Shown piece after piece: positions 8,600 to 16,974 of a DNA stretch of 52,005 nucleotides. Origin of the DNA: an uncultured Clostridia bacterium (GTDB taxonomy: Bacteria > Bacillota > Clostridia > TANB77 > CAG-508). Where the stretch lies: assembly GCA_944393315.1 (NCBI GenBank), contig CALXZT010000003.1:1-52005 (forward strand). The letters are read 5' to 3'. Below the pieces are notes generated by a model that saw only the letters and a program-made list of their open reading frames with translations, was not told where the DNA came from and did no database searches. The number at the start of each line of letters is the position of its first letter. Position 1 is the stretch's first letter. The position numbers and the translations under genes are program-made.

Positions 8600-9442
8600 T
8601 TATTTAGACTTTTTCTTGTTTGCATTTTGTTGGTATTTTTTTGAAATAACTATAAAAATTATTGTTAGGATTAAAAAGATTGTAGTGCTACATAATAAAA
8701 CCGTATTTACAATGTTTACTTCCTCTGAGTTTGAAGCTTGTGCAATTGTATTTTGATCTATGTTGCTTTCAGTTTCATTTGTTATTATTTGATTTTCAAA
8801 ATTTTCTGTAATATTTTGATTAATAAATTGGTCTTCAGTTATTTCTGCCTTATTGGCAACTTTTTGTCTTCTACTACTTATATATGCTCCTATTGAGATT
8901 ATGAGCATACTTAAGTTTCCTATTAGCAATTTTAATGTTTTTGTTGCTTTGTAATAATGCCACTGAACTGTTGGGGTAGGTATACCTAGCATATTACCAA
9001 TTTCTCTAAAAGACATTTGAGATAGTATTTTTAATGAAACTATTTCCTTTTCTTTTTCTGGTAGTTTGTTTATTAGTCTATTGAAACTGTCTTTTTCTAT
9101 TATGTCATTAATTTCTTTGTCTTCACTAGATACATTATAAATTTTTTCCAAATCAAGATGATTTTTTTTGTTTTTTAAGTATGTTAATGTTTCATTTTTA
9201 GTAACTGAATATAACCAACTACTTGCATTTTTACTTGGTAATTTTTCTTTTGGTAATTTATATATTTTAGTAAATACTATCTGCGATATGTCTTTGCTTT
9301 CTTCTTTATTTTTTAATATTGAAAATGATATTTTTTGTACTAATTGGTTGTATTTATTGTATAGTTCATTAAATCCAGCTTCTTTTTGTTCTTTCATTTT
9401 TTCAAATATTGATGTTAGTTCTTTTTTATTAATATTATTCAT
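8600..9442 (-). CDS. ECF-type sigma factor with C-terminal membrane-spanning extension
   Basis: Residues 20-90 form sigma region 2 (FNELYNKYNQLVQKISF, DISQIVFTKIY, SSWLYSVTKN). Residues 118-170 form region 4 with a helix-turn-helix (MSFREIGNMLGIP...VQWHYYKA). Unlike ordinary ECF factors it continues with a hydrophobic helix (171-189), 53 hydrophilic Asn/Glu-rich residues and a second helix (243-267) ending in lysines. Two crossings would hold the sigma domains at the inner membrane face with a loop outside. The start is placed at the ATG at 9442 (280 residues) after GAGGAAAAG. The longer frame begins inside the upstream terminator. It heads an operon with the serpin-like protein. No separate anti-sigma gene is present. 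Confidence 0.8.
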   Translation of the reverse strand: MNNINKKELTSIFEKMKEQKEAGFNELYNKYNQLVQKISFSILKNKEESKDISQIVFTKIYKLPKEKLPSKNASSWLYSVTKNETLTYLKNKKNHLDLEKIYNVSSEDKEINDIIEKDSFNRLINKLPEKEKEIVSLKILSQMSFREIGNMLGIPTPTVQWHYYKATKTLKLLIGNLSMLIISIGAYISSRRQKVANKAEITEDQFINQNITENFENQIITNETESNIDQNTIAQASNSEEVNIVNTVLLCSTTIFLILTIIFIVISKKYQQNANKKKSK

Positions 9443-9459
9443 TTGCTTTTCCTCAATTA

Positions 9460-9500
9460 AAAACCCCATTTGATTATTTTGCTTTTACCAAATGGGATTT
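9460..9500 (-). terminator. Terminator after rubrerythrin
   Basis: The stem CCCATTTG/CAAATGGG is followed by GTTTTT on the minus strand. It separates rubrerythrin from the sigma operon. Confidence 0.7.
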
Positions 9501-9524
9501 TAACTTACTTTACAGTTTTATATT

Positions 9525-10064
9525 TTAATAATTTTCTGCCTTTATTTCAAAATATGCTTTTGCATGACTACATACTGGGCACACTTCTGGTGCTGATTTT
9601 CCTATTACTATGTGCCCACAGTTTCTACATTTCCAGATTTTATCTCCGTCTCTAGAGAATACTAGACCATCTTCAACATTTTCTAATAATTTTAGATATC
9701 TAGCCTCATGCTCTTTTTCTATTTTTCCAACTTCTTCAAATAGATAGGCTATTTTATCAAATCCTTCTTCTCTAGCTTCTTTAGCCATTCTATCATACAT
9801 GTCTGTCCATTCAAAGTTCTCTCCTTCAGCTGCTGCTTTTAGGTTTTCTGCAGTTGTTGGTACTTCTCCACCATGTAATAATTTGAACCATAATTTTGCA
9901 TGCTCTTTTTCGTTGTCTGCTGTCTCTTGGAATATTGCTGCTATTTGCTCATATCCTTCTTTTTTCGCTTTGCTTGCAAAATATGTGTATTTATTTCTTG
10001 CTTGTGATTCTCCTGCAAATGCCTCCATTAAATTTTTTTCTGTTTTTGATCCTTTTAATTCCAT
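9525..10064 (-). CDS. Rubrerythrin
   Basis: A peroxide reductase of anaerobes that reduces H2O2 at a non-haem di-iron site with electrons from rubredoxin. The N-terminal four-helix domain carries the di-iron ligands in FAGESQARNKY, DNEKEHAKLW and EKEHEARY. The C-terminus is a rubredoxin-like FeS4 domain with CRNCGH and CPVCSH. 179 residues are expected from the ATG at 10064, which has AGAGGAGG in front. An upstream in-frame start overlaps the rubredoxin stop and lacks a ribosome binding site. It lies 50 bp behind the rubredoxin gene, a fitting electron-donor pair. Confidence 0.95.
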   Translation of the reverse strand: MELKGSKTEKNLMEAFAGESQARNKYTYFASKAKKEGYEQIAAIFQETADNEKEHAKLWFKLLHGGEVPTTAENLKAAAEGENFEWTDMYDRMAKEAREEGFDKIAYLFEEVGKIEKEHEARYLKLLENVEDGLVFSRDGDKIWKCRNCGHIVIGKSAPEVCPVCSHAKAYFEIKAENY

Positions 10065-10114
10065 TTTTATTCCTCCTCTTACTAATATATGAAGCTTATT
10101 TTTAATCTTCATTT

Positions 10115-10256
10115 TTATTCTTCTACCTTTTCAAACATTTCTTTTCCTACTCCACATAATGGGCAAGTCCAATCTTCTGGTAAATTTTCAAACTTTACTC
10201 CCTCTACTTCCTCATCATATATATATCCACAAATAGTACATTTATATTTGTTCATA
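10115..10256 (-). pseudogene. Rubredoxin, single-base frameshift
   Basis: After GGAGGTGATA, an ATG at 10256 opens a frame reading [19 protein letters not shown]. It then meets a stop because of a GGGG run at about 10200-10203. Deleting one G restores a complete 46-residue rubredoxin with the second iron knuckle, [17 protein letters not shown]. Both Cys-x2-Cys pairs that bind the single iron are intact. The product would pass electrons to the rubrerythrin encoded just downstream. The conserved sequence after the break argues for a sequencing indel or a very recent mutation. The gene is too short to appear as an intact open frame. Confidence 0.8.
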
Positions 10257-10343
10257 TTATCACCTCCGCAATTTTTGTGTATTATATCATATTTATATAC
10301 ATAATTGCTAGTGTTTGTGAAAAATTTTTCTTTTTTATTTTTA

Positions 10344-10377
10344 AAAAGCTACTTCATTATTTGAAATAGCTTTTTTA
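10344..10377 (-). terminator. Terminator after peroxiredoxin
   Basis: The stem AAAAAGCTAtTTCA/TGAAgTAGCTTTTT has a short loop and T-tracts on both strands. Confidence 0.7.
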
Positions 10378-10388
10378 GTTTCTATTGT

Positions 10389-11099
10389 CTATTTACAGTT
10401 TTCATTTTTCTCGTTTAATTCTATTTGTTTTTCACATTCCTCTTTTGGCTCTTTAAAGCTTAAATACCAACTTAATCCATTTCTGTTTTGGTTTATGTGT
10501 TGTATTCTTTCTTGTAATTCTGGAAATGTTTGTGGTGCTGGTACTATTAGTGGATTTCCTGGTATCCAGTTTGCTGCTGTAGATCCATTACTACAATCTG
10601 ATATTTGTAATGCTTGAACTATTCTTAGTATTTCTGGTATAAATCTTCCTACATTTAATGGATATACTAAAATTACTCTTACTACTCCTTTGTCATCTAT
10701 TATAAATACATTTCTTACTGTTTTTGTTGTGCTTATGTCATTTGAAATCATTCCATATTTTCGTGCTATTTGTCCACTTCTATCTGCTATTATTGGAAAT
10801 GGTATTTGTATTCCTGTTTTACAGTATATGTCATACATCCATGCTAAATGTGAAGCATTACTGTCTATGCTTAGACCTAAAAGTTCTGTATTAAGCCTTT
10901 GAAAATATGGATATGCTCTTGCAAATGCTATAAATTCTGTTGTGCATACGGGGGTAAAATCTCCTGGGTGTGAAAATAATACTAGCCATTTTCCTTTGTA
11001 ATCTTGCAAACTTTTCATGCCATATGTAGTTTCTGCTTCAAAGTCAGGTGCCATTTGCCCTATTTTTACATTTCCATTCATCAGTAATTCATAGTCCAT
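10389..11099 (-). CDS. Peroxiredoxin (AhpC/TSA, Prx6-like)
   Basis: A thiol peroxidase detoxifying H2O2 and organic peroxides in the cytoplasm. The active-site loop is P45-G-D-F-T49-P-V-C52, with C52 as the peroxidatic cysteine. VRNVFIIDDKGVVRVILVYP and NWIPGNPLIVP are typical of the long Prx6 subgroup, and 236 residues fits. Further cysteines lie in SDCSNG and in the tail (EECEKQ, ENCK). One of these could be a resolving cysteine, but this is inference. AAAGGAG lies 9 bp before the ATG. A possible PerR box lies upstream, in keeping with the neighbouring rubrerythrin and rubredoxin. Confidence 0.93.
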   Translation of the reverse strand: MDYELLMNGNVKIGQMAPDFEAETTYGMKSLQDYKGKWLVLFSHPGDFTPVCTTEFIAFARAYPYFQRLNTELLGLSIDSNASHLAWMYDIYCKTGIQIPFPIIADRSGQIARKYGMISNDISTTKTVRNVFIIDDKGVVRVILVYPLNVGRFIPEILRIVQALQISDCSNGSTAANWIPGNPLIVPAPQTFPELQERIQHINQNRNGLSWYLSFKEPKEECEKQIELNEKNENCK

Positions 11100-11157
11100 A
11101 AAAATAATCTCCTTTCGTTTTTATATATTTTATGGAATGTGACTAATTTTTGTTCCT

Positions 11158-11172
11158 TAATTATGATTATAA
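11158..11172. promoter_or_regulatory. Candidate PerR box upstream of peroxiredoxin
   Basis: TAATTATGATTATAA matches 12 of 14 defined positions of the Bacillus PerR consensus TTATAATnATTATAA, with one half-site perfect. It lies about 60 bp upstream of the peroxiredoxin start, in an AT-rich spacer where chance matches are not rare. Confidence 0.4.
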
Positions 11173-11329
11173 TAAATGGAAAGAGTATCAATAGTATTGT
11201 TTCTTTTTCTATTTTTAAACATGGGCAATATCAAGTATTTTATTTATTCATCTAAAGATATAGAATACATGTAGGTAATAAATTGTTTATTTTTATATAA
11301 AAATTTGCTAAAATATCATAAAAGATTTA

Positions 11330-11358
11330 TTGTATATTTTTTCATGATATACTATATT
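11330..11358 (+). promoter_or_regulatory. Promoter of the VanW-family gene
   Basis: TTGTAT and TATATT are 17 bp apart, followed about 20 bp later by the GGAGGAG ribosome binding site. The sequence is AT-rich, so the call is moderate. Confidence 0.45.
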
Positions 11359-11385
11359 ATATATTAGATAGATGGAGGAGTTAAT

Positions 11386-13137
11386 ATGTCACAAAATGCC
11401 CTAGTCAAAGAGCAATTACCCACAAAAGAAAATAATAATAAAAGTATTGATAATGTTGAAAATATATCTAATGAAACTACTATCAATTCAGAAATTCTTC
11501 AAAAAAATGTTAAGTCCAATGCAACTGACAATAAGTCATCTGCAAATACACTTTTAGTTAATGACATACCTATTGAAAAAGATACCTCTACCTCTTCTAT
11601 TCGTAAATATATACCTTTAATATTATTAACTATTGCAATTCTAATTTTTATTTTCCTTTTTAGTATATCTTTTGCACTTATTAATATTAATAGTGATAAA
11701 ATTGTAGAGGGTGTATCTGTTAATGGTATTAATGTTTCAGGACTTACTTTAAATGAAGCTACTCAAAAACTTACTGATGTTTTTTCTAAGAAATTAGATA
11801 CTCCTTTAATTTTAAATTGTGGTGGTTATAGTTCAGAACTTATACCTAGTCAAGATATTGAAGCAAGTTTTAATGTTTCTGCAGCTGCTGAAACTGCTTT
11901 TTCTATTGGTCGAACAGGTAATATCGTTCAAAAAAACTATGAAATTTTAACATCATTATTAGCTACTAAAAAGGTAAGTATAAATTTACAATATAATACC
12001 GAAAAATTGTGTAAGTATATTGATGATATAAGTGTTGAAATCCCTGGTTTAGTTGTTGAGCCTAGCTATTATATTGAAGATGGAAATTTAATTATTTTAA
12101 AAGGTAAATCTGGACTCGAATTATTACAAAATGAAACCCAAAAACTAATACTTTCAAATATTGGAAGTTTGTCTTCTTCTAGTTGCATTGATATGCCTAC
12201 CAAAAATGTAGATCCAAATGAAATCGATATTGATAAAATTCACGAAGAAATATATTCTGAAGAACAAAATGCATATTTAATTAAAGAACCTTTTGAATTA
12301 AATGTTGGATCTCCTGGAACTGATTTTTCAATAAGTTTAGAAGAAGCAAAAAACTTATTATCAGAAGAAAAAGATGAATACATAATTCCTTTAAAAATTA
12401 CTCCACCAGAAATTGGTGTAGAAGATTTGGGTAATGACATATTTGCTGGTAATCTAGGAACTTACTCTTCATATTATAATGTTTCTAATTATAACCGAAG
12501 TGTTAATGTAGAACTTGCAAGTCAAAAAATAAATAATGTTATTCTACTTCCAGGTGAAGTATTTTCTTATAATAAAGTTGTGGGTGAAAGAACCTTCGAA
12601 AATGGCTTTAAAGAAGCTTCTGTTTATACTAGCTCTGGTGTAGTAAACGGTTTAGGAGGCGGAATTTGCCAGGTTTCTTCGACCTTATATAATTCTGTTT
12701 TACTTGCAAATTTAGAAATAATAGAAAGAAGAAATCATAGATATGCTGTTTCTTATGTTCCTTTAGGAAGAGATGCCACAGTCGCCTATGGAAGTATAGA
12801 TTTTAAATTTAAAAACAATAGGAATTATCCGATTAAAATTGTATCATATGCTCAAAATGGAGTTCTTAATATTAGTATAATGGGAATTAAAGAGGAAACT
12901 GAATATGAAGTAATAATTACTACTCGAAAGCTTTTAACTATTCCTTATCAAACAAAATATATTCAAGACAGTTCTTTACCTTCTGGAACTCAAAAACAGA
13001 CTCAATATGGAGATAATGGTTATAAATATGAAACTTACAAAACTTTGAAATTAAATGGTAATGTGGTTTCAAGTAATACTATTTCTAATGATAACTATTC
13101 TCCTTTAACTAGAATTATCAGAATAGGAACAAAATAA
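11386..13137 (+). CDS. VanW family protein with peptidoglycan-binding-like and G5-like domains
   Basis: A 583-residue membrane-anchored wall protein. A disordered Asn/Ser-rich cytoplasmic tail (1-72) precedes one transmembrane helix (76-99). Extracellularly it has a YoaR-type putative peptidoglycan-binding module beginning VEGVSVNGINVSGLTLNEA. The VanW domain contains GTYSSYYN, LLPGEVFSYN, ASVYTSSGVVNGLGGGICQ and HRYAVSYVPLGRDATV. The final 80 residues resemble a G5 domain. VanW is named after vancomycin-resistance clusters, but its biochemical role is unknown and no van genes are nearby. It is monocistronic, with its own promoter, and converges on rpoC at a shared terminator. Confidence 0.9.
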   Translation: MSQNALVKEQLPTKENNNKSIDNVENISNETTINSEILQKNVKSNATDNKSSANTLLVNDIPIEKDTSTSSIRKYIPLILLTIAILIFIFLFSISFALININSDKIVEGVSVNGINVSGLTLNEATQKLTDVFSKKLDTPLILNCGGYSSELIPSQDIEASFNVSAAAETAFSIGRTGNIVQKNYEILTSLLATKKVSINLQYNTEKLCKYIDDISVEIPGLVVEPSYYIEDGNLIILKGKSGLELLQNETQKLILSNIGSLSSSSCIDMPTKNVDPNEIDIDKIHEEIYSEEQNAYLIKEPFELNVGSPGTDFSISLEEAKNLLSEEKDEYIIPLKITPPEIGVEDLGNDIFAGNLGTYSSYYNVSNYNRSVNVELASQKINNVILLPGEVFSYNKVVGERTFENGFKEASVYTSSGVVNGLGGGICQVSSTLYNSVLLANLEIIERRNHRYAVSYVPLGRDATVAYGSIDFKFKNNRNYPIKIVSYAQNGVLNISIMGIKEETEYEVIITTRKLLTIPYQTKYIQDSSLPSGTQKQTQYGDNGYKYETYKTLKLNGNVVSSNTISNDNYSPLTRIIRIGTK

Positions 13138-13238
13138 ATTAAAACTATATCTTATATAATCGTCATGTTTTATCTAAAAAAGTAGGATAGAAATCACATA
13201 TAGACTAGAAAGTAACCTTATTTGCTTTTACTTTTCAT

Positions 13239-13275
13239 AAAAAAATCTAACTCTAATCAAGAGCTAGATTTTTTT
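13239..13275. terminator. Bidirectional terminator between vanW-family gene and rpoC
   Basis: The stem AAAAAATCTA-CTCT/AGAG-TAGATTTTTT carries T-runs on both strands, between convergent genes. Confidence 0.8.
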
Positions 13276-13307
13276 ATGAGTTTCTATTTTTAGATTATCT
13301 TTTACTT

Positions 13308-16300
13308 TTAATTTTCTACAGAATTTGCTATTTCAGTCTCTTCAGTTACCATTTCTGGATTGTTTGTTTCATCTGTTTCTGTATTTATGTGGATGTTTTG
13401 GTATCTTTGCATTCCTGTTCCTGCTGGAATTAATTTACCTATAATAACATTTTCTTTTAATCCTATTAATTGATCAGATTTTCCTTTTATAGCTGCTTCT
13501 GTTAATACTCTTGTAGTTTCTTGGAAAGATGCTGCTGATAAGAAGCTATCTGTTGCCAATGCTGCTTTTGTTATTCCAAGTAAAACTCTTCTGCCTGTTG
13601 CAGGCTTTAGGCCTTCTTTTTGCATTTTGTTATTTTCTTCTTCAAATTCATACATATCTACTAATGAACCTGGGAATAAAGTTGTATCTCCTTGTTTTTC
13701 GATTTTAACCTTTTTAAGCATCTGCCTTGCAATAACTTCTATGTGTTTGTCATTAATATCAACACCTTGATTTCTATAAACTTTTTGTACTTCAGAGATT
13801 AAATACTCATAAACTCCTTCTGGTCCTTTTATAGTTAAAATTTCACTTGGATTAATTGAACCTTCAATTAAAGGATCTCCTGCTTCTACTATGTCTCCAT
13901 CTTTTACTTTTAATTTTGAACCAAATGGTATTGTATATGTTTTTGAATTATCCTTAGAAGTTATTATTACTTCTTTTTTCTTCTTAGTTTCTTGTATTTT
14001 TACTTTTCCATCTATTTCTGTAATTACTGCTAGTCCCTTTGGTTTTCTTGCTTCAAATAATTCTTCGACTCTTGGAAGACCTTGAGTAATATCAGCTGAA
14101 CCTGCACCACCAGCGTGTTTTGTATTCATTGTAAGCTGTGTACCTGGTTCACCAATTGATTGAGCAGCCACAATTCCTATTGCTTCACCAATCGATACTT
14201 TGTTTCTTCTAGCCAAACTCATTCCATAGCATTTTTGACATACACCATGTTTTGCTCTACAGCCTAAAACTGAACGAACATAAACTTTTTCGATTCCTGC
14301 TGATACGATTTTTTCTGCTAAGTCGTCTGTAATTAAAGTTTCTGTGTCTACAATTAACTCATTTGTGTTTGGATCTATAATATCTTCTACTGGATATCTT
14401 CCTAATAATCTTTCTTGCATTTTTTCGATTACTTGGTTTCCATCTTTAATTGTATATACATATGTTCCTATTTTGCTTCCACAGTCTTCTTCTCTTACGA
14501 TTATGTCTTGAGAAACGTCAACCAATCTTCTTGTTAAATATCCTGAATCTGCTGTTCTTAAGGCTGTATCTGCTAGACCTTTTCTTGCTTGGTGTGAAGA
14601 TACGAAATATTCTAATGCATCTTGCCCCTCTAAGAATGAAGACTTAATTGGTATTTCAATTGCCTTACCTGTTGTTCCAGCCATAAGTCCTCTCATACCA
14701 GCTATTTGTCTTAATTGGTTCATATTACCACGAGCTCCAGATTGTGCCATCATATATATTGGGTTTAATTCATCAAAGTTTTTCTTCATTTCTTCTCCTA
14801 CCAACTTTGTTGCATTTTCCCAAACTTTTATTGTTGCATTGTATCTTTCTTGATCAGTAATTAAACCTCTTCTAAATTGTTTTCTAATTGTATCTACTTG
14901 TTTGTCTGCATCTGCTAATATTTCTTTTTTAGCTTCTGGAACTTTAACATCTGATACAGAAACTGTTATAGCTCCTTTAGTTGAATATTTAAATCCTGTT
15001 TCTTTTATATAGTCAAGTAGTTCTGCTGTATCTGATAATCCATGTTTACTTATAGATTTTGCAATTATTGGTCCTAGAGCCTTTTTGTCTACTGTAAAGC
15101 TTATTTCTAAATCAAACATATGCTCTAGGTCTGTTCTATCCACAAATCCTAAGTCTTGTGGAATTCCTTCATTGTATATAATTCTACCAACTGTTGTTTC
15201 TATAAATTTATGTTTTATTTCTCCATTAACTTCTCTTGTCATTTTTACATGTATTTTAGCATGTATTCCTACTGCTCCATTTTCATGAGCTACAACAGCT
15301 TCTTCTGGAGATCTAAAATAATTTCCTTCTCCTAGTTCTCCTGGTACTTCCATTGTTAAATAATAACTTCCTAGTATCATATCTTGTGTAGGTACTGTTA
15401 CTGGTTTACCATCTTGAGGTTTTAATAAATTATTTGTAGATAACATCAAAAATCTTGCTTCTGCTTGAGCTTCTGGTGAAAGTGGTAAATGCACTGCCAT
15501 TTGGTCACCATCGAAGTCAGCATTGAAGGCTGTACATACTAATGGATGTAGCTTAATTGCTCTACCTTCAACTAATACTGGCTCAAATGCCTGTATTCCT
15601 AATCTGTGCAAAGTAGGAGCACGGTTAAGCATTACTGGGTGGTCATGAATTACTTCTTCAAGTATTCCCCAAACTTCTGGGCTTAATCTTTCTACCATTC
15701 TTTTTGCATTTTTGATATTGTGTGCAATATGTCTTCCTACTAATTCTCTCATAACAAAAGGTTTGAATAACTCTATTGCCATTTCTTTTGGAAGTCCACA
15801 CTGATATATTTTTAGCTCTGGTCCTACTACAATTACTGAACGTCCTGAATAGTCAACTCTTTTTCCTAATAAGTTTTGACGAAATCTTCCTTGTTTTCCT
15901 TTTAACATGTCTGATAATGATTTTAAAGGTCTGTTTCCTGCACCTGTTACTGGTCTTCCTCTTCTTGAATTGTCAATAAGGGCATCTACTGATTCTTGTA
16001 ACATTCTTTTTTCATTTCTAACAATTATTTCAGGTGCTCCTAATTCTAATAATCTTTTTAATCTGTTATTTCTGTTTATTACTCTCCTGTATAAATCGTT
16101 TAAGTCTGATGTTGCAAATCTTCCACCATCTAATTGAACCATTGGTCTTAGGTCTGGTGGAATAACAGGTATTACATTCATTACCATCCATTCAGGTCTG
16201 TTTCCTGATATTTTGAAGGCTTCTACTGTATCTAATCTTTTGATTAGCTTTGCCTTTTTTTGTTCACTAGCATTTTCTAATTCTTTTTTTATTTTAGCAA

Positions 16301-16865
16301 CTAGTTTATCTAAATCGATTTCTTCTAATAGTTTTCTTATTGCTTCAGCTCCTATGCCAACTTTAAAAGATTTTTTACCATATTTTTCTTCTGCGTCATG
16401 ATATTCTTTTTCTGTTAGCACTTGACATTTTTCTAGTCCTGATGTTCCTTTATCTATTACTATATATGATGCAAAATATATAACTTTTTCTAGATTTCTA
16501 GGAGATACATCAAGCATTAATGCAATTCTACTTGGTATTCCTTTGAAATACCAAATATGGGCTACTGGGGCAGCTAGTTCAATGTGCCCCATTCTCTCTC
16601 TTCTTACTTTTGATTTTGTAACTTCTACTCCACATCTGTCACAAACTATTCCTTTGTATCTAACTCTTTTATATTTACCACAATGACATTCCCAGTCTTT
16701 TGTTGGTCCAAATATTCTTTCACAGAATAATCCATCTCTTTCTGGTTTAAGAGTTCTATAGTTTATTGTTTCTGGTTTTTTTACTTCGCCTTTTGATAAT
16801 TCTCTAATCTTCTCGTCTGATGCAAGTCCGATTTTTATTTTATCAAATAACTCTAATTCCTCCAT
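13308..16865 (-). CDS. rpoC: DNA-directed RNA polymerase subunit beta'
   Basis: The catalytic large subunit of RNA polymerase. The N-terminal zinc finger uses C60, C62, C75 and C78. The active-site magnesium loop [12 protein letters not shown] lies near residue 450. A second Cys cluster ([13 protein letters not shown]) lies in the C-terminal third, followed by the trigger-loop region with [12 protein letters not shown]. 1185 residues is normal for Firmicutes. AGGGGG lies in front of the ATG. It is 109 bp downstream of rpoB in the same operon and ends at a bidirectional terminator, with no rpsL/rpsG following. Confidence 0.98.
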   Translation of the reverse strand: MEELELFDKIKIGLASDEKIRELSKGEVKKPETINYRTLKPERDGLFCERIFGPTKDWECHCGKYKRVRYKGIVCDRCGVEVTKSKVRRERMGHIELAAPVAHIWYFKGIPSRIALMLDVSPRNLEKVIYFASYIVIDKGTSGLEKCQVLTEKEYHDAEEKYGKKSFKVGIGAEAIRKLLEEIDLDKLVAKIKKELENASEQKKAKLIKRLDTVEAFKISGNRPEWMVMNVIPVIPPDLRPMVQLDGGRFATSDLNDLYRRVINRNNRLKRLLELGAPEIIVRNEKRMLQESVDALIDNSRRGRPVTGAGNRPLKSLSDMLKGKQGRFRQNLLGKRVDYSGRSVIVVGPELKIYQCGLPKEMAIELFKPFVMRELVGRHIAHNIKNAKRMVERLSPEVWGILEEVIHDHPVMLNRAPTLHRLGIQAFEPVLVEGRAIKLHPLVCTAFNADFDGDQMAVHLPLSPEAQAEARFLMLSTNNLLKPQDGKPVTVPTQDMILGSYYLTMEVPGELGEGNYFRSPEEAVVAHENGAVGIHAKIHVKMTREVNGEIKHKFIETTVGRIIYNEGIPQDLGFVDRTDLEHMFDLEISFTVDKKALGPIIAKSISKHGLSDTAELLDYIKETGFKYSTKGAITVSVSDVKVPEAKKEILADADKQVDTIRKQFRRGLITDQERYNATIKVWENATKLVGEEMKKNFDELNPIYMMAQSGARGNMNQLRQIAGMRGLMAGTTGKAIEIPIKSSFLEGQDALEYFVSSHQARKGLADTALRTADSGYLTRRLVDVSQDIIVREEDCGSKIGTYVYTIKDGNQVIEKMQERLLGRYPVEDIIDPNTNELIVDTETLITDDLAEKIVSAGIEKVYVRSVLGCRAKHGVCQKCYGMSLARRNKVSIGEAIGIVAAQSIGEPGTQLTMNTKHAGGAGSADITQGLPRVEELFEARKPKGLAVITEIDGKVKIQETKKKKEVIITSKDNSKTYTIPFGSKLKVKDGDIVEAGDPLIEGSINPSEILTIKGPEGVYEYLISEVQKVYRNQGVDINDKHIEVIARQMLKKVKIEKQGDTTLFPGSLVDMYEFEEENNKMQKEGLKPATGRRVLLGITKAALATDSFLSAASFQETTRVLTEAAIKGKSDQLIGLKENVIIGKLIPAGTGMQRYQNIHINTETDETNNPEMVTEETEIANSVEN

Positions 16866-16974
16866 TTTTGTCCCCCTAATTAAAATTGGATTGAAGTAAT
16901 CTTAAAATATTTTTTAGTTCTACCCACTGCTCGAGCAATTCCCTTCTGTCGATAAAAAACTCTCTTAAGATTTA

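Noticed and set aside
10257-10300. PerR box in front of rubredoxin
   Set aside because: The best match reaches only about 9 of 14 consensus positions, which is expected by chance in this AT-rich spacer.
11386-13137. VanW gene as part of a vancomycin-resistance cluster
   Set aside because: No vanHAX, vanY or vanRS genes are nearby, and stand-alone VanW proteins are common in Clostridia.
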